DNA from: Glandiceps talaboti
Taxonomy: Eukaryota; Hemichordata; Enteropneusta; Spengelidae
Assembly: GCF_964340395.1 (NCBI RefSeq)
Contig: NC_135557.1
Span: 24,689,063 to 24,701,562, forward strand
Reading direction: 5' to 3'
Length of the DNA: 12,500 nucleotides
This document shows, piece after piece, positions 8,208 through 12,500 of this stretch. The stretch's first letter is position 1, and each line of letters begins with the position of its first letter. Both the position numbers and the translations under genes were made by a program. A model generated the notes under the pieces. The model saw only the letters and a list, made by a program, of their open reading frames with translations, was not told the origin of the DNA and did no database searches.

Positions 8208-8303
8208 ATGCATGCATGCATGCATGCATGCATGTATGTATGTATGTATGTATGTATGTATGTATGTATGTATGTATGTATGTATGTATGTATGTATGTA
8301 TGC
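8053..8303. repeat. Compound microsatellite: (TA)n, (TG)n, (TATG)n, (CGTG)n, (TGCA)n, (TATG)n
   Basis: About 23 TA units (8053-8098), then TG (8099-8113), TATG blocks, TG, CGTG (about 8190-8206), TGCA (about 8206-8234) and TATG to 8302. The tract is alternating pyrimidine-purine in 8053-8117 and again without a break in 8119-8303. Tyr/Ile, Cys/Val and His/Thr repeat ORFs over it are by-products. Confidence 0.98.
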
Positions 8304-8693
8304 TGGCGTGCACATAATGACTATTTAGACTATTATTAGGGAAGGTTCCATGAGAACGAAATGGAAATAACATGTCTATGATAGTTCTGTAATTGTTACT
8401 TATTTTTATTTTATATACATGCTTTGTCTATTTGGTTTTAATTTACCCTACTTGCTTCGATCTTGGTAGTTTTACTACATACCTTTTGAATGGTTTCATA
8501 AAAATGTCCAAGAAAAGAAGAAGTGAAACCCCACTGTCTATGTCATACGGCCCAACTATGTTTTGTGGGTTTCGTTTCCCTATCTAGGATGTCATTTAAT
8601 AATTCAAGTTATGAATAAGAGGTAAAAACCGCCTTCAAAATATATAAGTCGAGCTCCCAGAATATCGTTAATTTTGTGAAGGTAGGGGTCGTA

Positions 8694-8745
8694 TTCCTGG
8701 GTAATGATTTGTATAGTGCCCCCAACGGCCAGATAATCCTTATCC
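8694..8745 (-). repeat. Dispersed repeat, copy 2
   Basis: The reverse complement matches 3412-3463 over about 50 bases, with GGCCGTTGGGGGCACTATAC followed by AAATCATTACCCAGGAA. Confidence 0.6.
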
Positions 8746-8802
8746 ATGAGTCTGAAGTGTTGATTGTATTACGTAGTCATAGGACTTTTTAATTTGTTCC
8801 AA

Positions 8803-8837
8803 CCCACCCCCATCCCCCGTCTCACCCCAACCCACCA
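8803..8837 (-). other. G-quadruplex-type motif on minus strand
   Basis: The plus strand has CCC, CCCCC, CCCCC, CCCC and CCC runs with loops of 1-7 bases, so the minus strand meets the usual pattern of four or more G tracts of at least three. Confidence 0.6.
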
Positions 8838-8911
8838 AAATCACTAGAAAATGATAGATGCACGGAACCTCGGCAGTACAATCCCATTTTAATGCAGCCA
8901 TTGATAGGCTA

Positions 8912-8940
8912 GGGGTGGGGGCCGGGCTGGGGGGGGGGGG
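8912..8940 (+). other. G-quadruplex-type motif on plus strand
   Basis: GGGG-T-GGGGG-CC-GGG-CT then 12 G in a row: at least four G tracts with loops of 1-2 bases, a strong quadruplex pattern. The 12-base homopolymer may also be a length-variable or error-prone site. Confidence 0.7.
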
Positions 8941-9206
8941 TGTAACTACTAAATGACCACCGCCATGCATGTACGTCAAGTTCACTCACGCCATTTGTAA
9001 CTAAAATCTCAATTCTACCTTGAACAGGATAGGCTTCATCTTCTCAAGTTGTACAAACCCAACTCCTCCTGATTTCATTGTTACCTTTGAACTGTTATTC
9101 TTTGTTTATTTTTTTTGATTGTTACAGTAACTCGTCTTCAGAAGTTAATTAAGGTAGTTTACAAGACGAGTGTAATATTTGTTCTTCACATATCATGAAT
9201 ACATAG

Positions 9207-9400
9207 TAAATTCATATTCCAACCTCTATCCTACCATGTACCCAATAATACAGTGGTGTTTACTGACCAGGTATACAATCATGATTGAAATCTTGACAAA
9301 GGACTTCAGGAATTCAGAAACAAACGGCAGCGACGACGTTCTAACTGTTGATTCTAAGCCGTTCACTCTAACCCTTCGACTCCACAAACCATCACCTTGC
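9207..9400 (-). mobile_element. SINE copy C, lacking the 3' part
   Basis: Read on the plus strand it matches copy B from CCTCTATCCTACCA (9223-9236) through CCCAATAATACAG, TTGAAATCTTGACAAAGGAC, ATTCTAAGCCG and CACTCTAACCCTTCG (to about 9379), so it has the middle and a decayed tRNA-like head but not the CAAAGCGC segment or the ATT tail. The orientation is the same as the other two copies. It is older or more degraded than copy B. Confidence 0.7.
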
Positions 9401-11104
9401 AACCATGTATTCATAACCCTTCTAAAGATTTGGCAGTTTGAATTGATTTTAAAAATTGCATTAGAAATGTATTAGATGAATACCCATTTGTGGACGCAAA
9501 GGTTTAAACGAATCAAATTACTGTTTTCTTGACGAATTGAACATTTATCATTCTAAAAATGTGAGTTTTAAAACTTGAAATGGAAGTATTATTTCCAATT
9601 GTTAAGTGTCTACGTGGCAGAAATCAGTTTAGCAAAATGTGGTACTTTAAAAAAAATGTAATTAAAATTATTTGTTAAAAGTTACATAAAGAAGTTTCAC
9701 AGCTTGTAATCACACACAAAGAAACGTAATTACTGCGTACTTTTGTACCTCTCAAGTAATATTTTTAGAATCTAATCAAGAAAAAATTCAAAATGGAAAC
9801 AAACAACTTAATGATTTCAACCAAGTTGGTGTATGTACATTATAATAATGACCATGGTGACATATGTGTTAAACCTGTTAACCGTGACGTTAATTCCGTT
9901 ATTGTAGCGATAATCTAATGAAATTTAAGTTATAGTCACCATCAGAAGCTATTTACTGTCACCGAGCTCAGAAATCACGTAACTAATAGATAACTACAAG
10001 AATATTAAAATCTCGAAATTGTGATGTTAGAAACGTTAAAATATTCCTGTAAACTTAAAAATATTCCTGTAAACTTTAAAATATACCTGTAAAATGAAGA
10101 AAATAACTTATTAGGGATATAGACTTTTAAACACAAATCACGTGATTTTAGAATTCAATACTGTCACCAACTATTTATGTTGTAAATAAACGATTGTCAA
10201 TTTACATGAAAGTAGAGGTGTCAAAATGATGAGAAATATGTTTGGCACATAAGGATAACGCTTGCAGTGAATTTAATGAGTTTAATTTTGAAGGAAATTG
10301 GTCCCGAGATCCTGAACGTTTGAGATGAATTTACTCCGAATTGTATTTTTTTTGACAATCGATTATTTTTGTTGTTATTATAAATAGTGAATTCTTGTAA
10401 AATCTGTTCTTAGTATTCCTGAAACTTGTCAAATGTTTATTCCACAGTAAAACACAATATTATGATAAATTCAACCGTATTTATGACAATTAGACTTGGC
10501 GACATACTAGTATTTGGTGGATTTTAAAAGTGACTTCCTTTAGCATTTGAAAACTACAGAAAACTGTACAATTGGTGATTTTATTAGTGTCAATTACAAT
10601 ATACATTCATGAAAATCATGATGTTGAAATAAAAACTTATCTGGAACGACATTTACGTTTTGATGACATAACATAACATTGTGATATTTCTTTCAATTAC
10701 TGTCCATAGTTTCATATTCTTCTTCTGGCATAAATACAAATTTCAATTTTAGAGTCTTAAATTCGATATTTAAAAAAAGTCTGCAGTCAAATGTCATAAC
10801 TTATTAACATTCGTAATTGGCATAAACTTATTCAATATATGTGACTCAATTAGTATTTTAAGTTAGGAAACATGTTCAGCGAGTGATTGGTGGCAAATTA
10901 AAACTGCTAAAGTGGCAGAAATAAAATTTGCATACACGTTTTCTATCCCTAGGTAATGTCAATAGAAGGTTTAAACTTGCAAAAATATATTTGTATCAAA
11001 AAGATAGATTTTGTTGAATATTAGGCAACGAAAGATCCAGCAATACTTTTGTACAATAAACACATTTACATTATTAATTACTTATTCATAATTAAAAATA
11101 CTAA
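9401..11104. other. AT-rich gene-free stretch
   Basis: About 1.7 kb of AT-rich sequence with stops in all frames. Apart from the short tandem repeat at 10036-10094 I see no gene, RNA or element that I can support. Confidence 0.6.
10036..10094. repeat. 19-20-bp tandem repeat, three copies
   Basis: TTAAAATATTCCTGTAAAC, TTAAAAATATTCCTGTAAAC and TTTAAAATATACCTGTAAAA follow each other, differing by single bases and one-base length changes. Confidence 0.88.
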
Positions 11105-11880
11105 TCCACCCACCTTAAATCCAATAAGCTGTCTATCCACCCAACCACCCATCCACCCATCTACCTACCGATCCATCCAACCACCTACCCAACCATCCAT
11201 CCAACAATCCATCCATCCATCTATCCATCCATCCACTCATCCAACCAACCAACCAACCAACCAACCCTCCCTCCCTCCCTCCCTTCCTCCATCCATCCAT
11301 CCATCCATCCATCCATCTATCCATCCATCCATCCATCCAACCAACCAACCAACCAACCCACCCACCAACCAACCAACCTTCCTTCCATCCATCCATCTAT
11401 CCAATCAACCATCCATCCATCCATCCACTCATCCAACCAACCAACCAACCAACCCCCAATCCATCCATCCACTCATCCAACCAACCAACCAACCAACCAA
11501 CCAACCAACCAACCAACCAACCAACCAACCAACCAACCAACCCTCCATCCATCCACCCATCCACCCATCCATCCATCTACTCATCCAACCACTCATCCAA
11601 CCAACCAACCAACCAACCAACCAACCAACCAACCAACCAACCAACCATCCAACCAACCCTCCATCCACCCACCCACCCATCCATCCATCCATCCATCCAT
11701 CCATCCATCTACTCATCCAACCAACCAACCAACCAACCAACCAACCAACCAACCAACCCCAACCAACCAACCAACCATCCATCCATCCATCCATCCACCC
11801 ACCCACCCTATCATTGCTATCAACCATTCGCCCACCAACCAACCAACCAACCAACGCATCCATACATCCATCCATCTATC
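11105..11880. repeat. CCAA/CCAT tetranucleotide array, about 780 bp, with higher-order blocks
   Basis: Alternating blocks of CCAA (for example 11475-11540 and 11600-11645) and CCAT (11288-11338, 11680-11708), with CCCT/CCAC variants. A composite junction of the type CCATC(T/C)A(C)TCATCCAACC recurs near 11225, 11425, 11465, 11575 and 11705, showing larger units duplicated within the array. The plus strand cannot form stop codons in CCAA or CCAT repeats, so a 303-codon frame (11049-11960) of PTNQ and PSIH repeats stays open by composition. Confidence 0.97.
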
Positions 11881-12500
11881 TAGACACTATTCATCCATTG
11901 CGTAATGACTTAATTATTACTGAAACATGCACAGCTGTCCACAAACCGATATGTGAATAATATATCGCCAAACAATTGAATGTGTAATTCAATCAGTCAT
12001 ATAGCATATAGTGGTATCACATCCATAGTTTATCACTTGAACGACAACCAGGACGACCAGTAGTGACGACTTGATAGTATCACGGAGCCAGTTGGTAGGT
12101 GATGCATTTCAATTAAAGTAGTTTATAACATTTTTGATTCTAAAATGATTCAAGCCATAAGATTTCTAGAATTGTGGTTAAATTACATATTACGATGGAT
12201 ATAGTGTTCATTTAATCTTGTTGTACGTTTTAAAGTGGACACCTACTCCCCTGACTACAAGTGGTTGACAATATCAATATATGTGCATGTGAAGGAAAGC
12301 ACATTTTATTTCTCTTTTTACTCTTCTAATTTTTAGAGACAAGTTTCCTTCTGACCATACTAACTGAACACGTATTAGATTTTCTTACCAAACTTTGTTA
12401 GTGTTGTGGTAAATAGATGTGAAATTTGATGCATGAAGATGATGAATAAGGGTAAATTAAAGGGGCAATTTCTTACAATCACTGAAGGGATAGTCGGTAA
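11881..12500. other. Right flank, no gene seen
   Basis: No exon, RNA gene or repeat that I can support. A strong acceptor-like TTCTAATTTTTAG (ending about 12336) and a hydrophobic minus-strand segment near 12000-12100 were examined and not accepted. Confidence 0.5.

Larger units (their letters stand above)
8304..9206. other. Gene-free stretch with G-rich and C-rich motifs
   Basis: No supported gene. It contains a dispersed repeat (8694-8745), two quadruplex-type motifs (8803-8837 and 8912-8940) and one exon-like minus-strand segment (8990-9042) discussed in the findings. Confidence 0.5.

Noticed and set aside
8020-8373. Several ORFs of YI, CV, HT and MYVC repeats on both strands
   Set aside because: All are readings of the compound TA/TG/TATG microsatellite.
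9130-9171. 9-bp inverted repeat ACTCGTCTT/AAGACGAGT with a 24-nt loop
   Set aside because: Too short and too far apart to distinguish from chance; no element ends or terminator context.
11049-11960. 303-codon plus-strand ORF rich in PTNQ and PSIH
   Set aside because: It is the direct translation of CCAA/CCAT repeats, which cannot make stop codons on this strand; no domain, signal or splice evidence.
11990-12110. Minus-strand hydrophobic segment SSLLVVLVVVQV resembling a signal peptide
   Set aside because: No in-frame Met between it and the upstream stop, no clear splice acceptor, and the frame stops shortly after.
12300-12420. Strong plus-strand acceptor-like TTCTAATTTTTAG followed by a 20-codon open frame
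   Set aside because: No donor, no recognisable protein and a stop soon after; a polypyrimidine tract alone is weak evidence.

Overview
This window looks like nuclear DNA from an animal, probably a marine invertebrate. It is AT-rich and intron-rich, with GT/AG splice sites, a cadherin gene, tRNA-derived SINEs, a small inverted-repeat (MITE-like) element, a minisatellite and long microsatellites. I see no bacterial, phage or CRISPR features. The species cannot be named from the sequence alone.

The one gene I can support is the 5' part of a cadherin-superfamily gene on the minus strand. Six coding exons (7383-7341, 5382-5351, 4572-4395, 3997-3786, 2669-2484, 678-570) join with matching codon phases. 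They encode 253 residues plus one base: a start Met in a strong Kozak context, a signal-peptide-like N-terminus split by a 32-nt microexon, a complete first cadherin repeat (EC1) with the full calcium-motif set, a second repeat (EC2) and the beginning of the linker to EC3. The gene runs off the left edge of the window, so its total length, membrane anchor and subfamily are unknown.

Introns, left to right. Intron 6 (1-569) holds a 42-bp minisatellite. Intron 5 (679-2483) holds two SINE copies. Intron 4 (2670-3785) holds a GC-rich patch with an unexplained short ORF on the opposite strand and an old dispersed repeat. Intron 3 (3998-4394) holds a short tandem duplication. Intron 2 (4573-5350) holds three tandem 15-bp units, each with a CAGGTG E-box, and an AAAT microsatellite. 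Intron 1 (5383-7340) holds a 19-bp triplet array, a CA/CG-rich microsatellite and a 247-bp element with nested perfect inverted repeats.

The region to the right of the first coding exon (7384-12500) is upstream of the gene. I found no convincing gene there. It contains a 250-bp alternating pyrimidine/purine microsatellite, two G-quadruplex-type motifs on opposite strands, a third SINE fragment, a long AT-rich stretch and a ~780-bp CCAA/CCAT tetranucleotide array. The array's long open frame is a by-product of the repeat. No new multi-gene system is visible; the main points of interest are the cadherin gene structure, its weakened EC2-EC3 calcium motifs and the repeat architecture around it.
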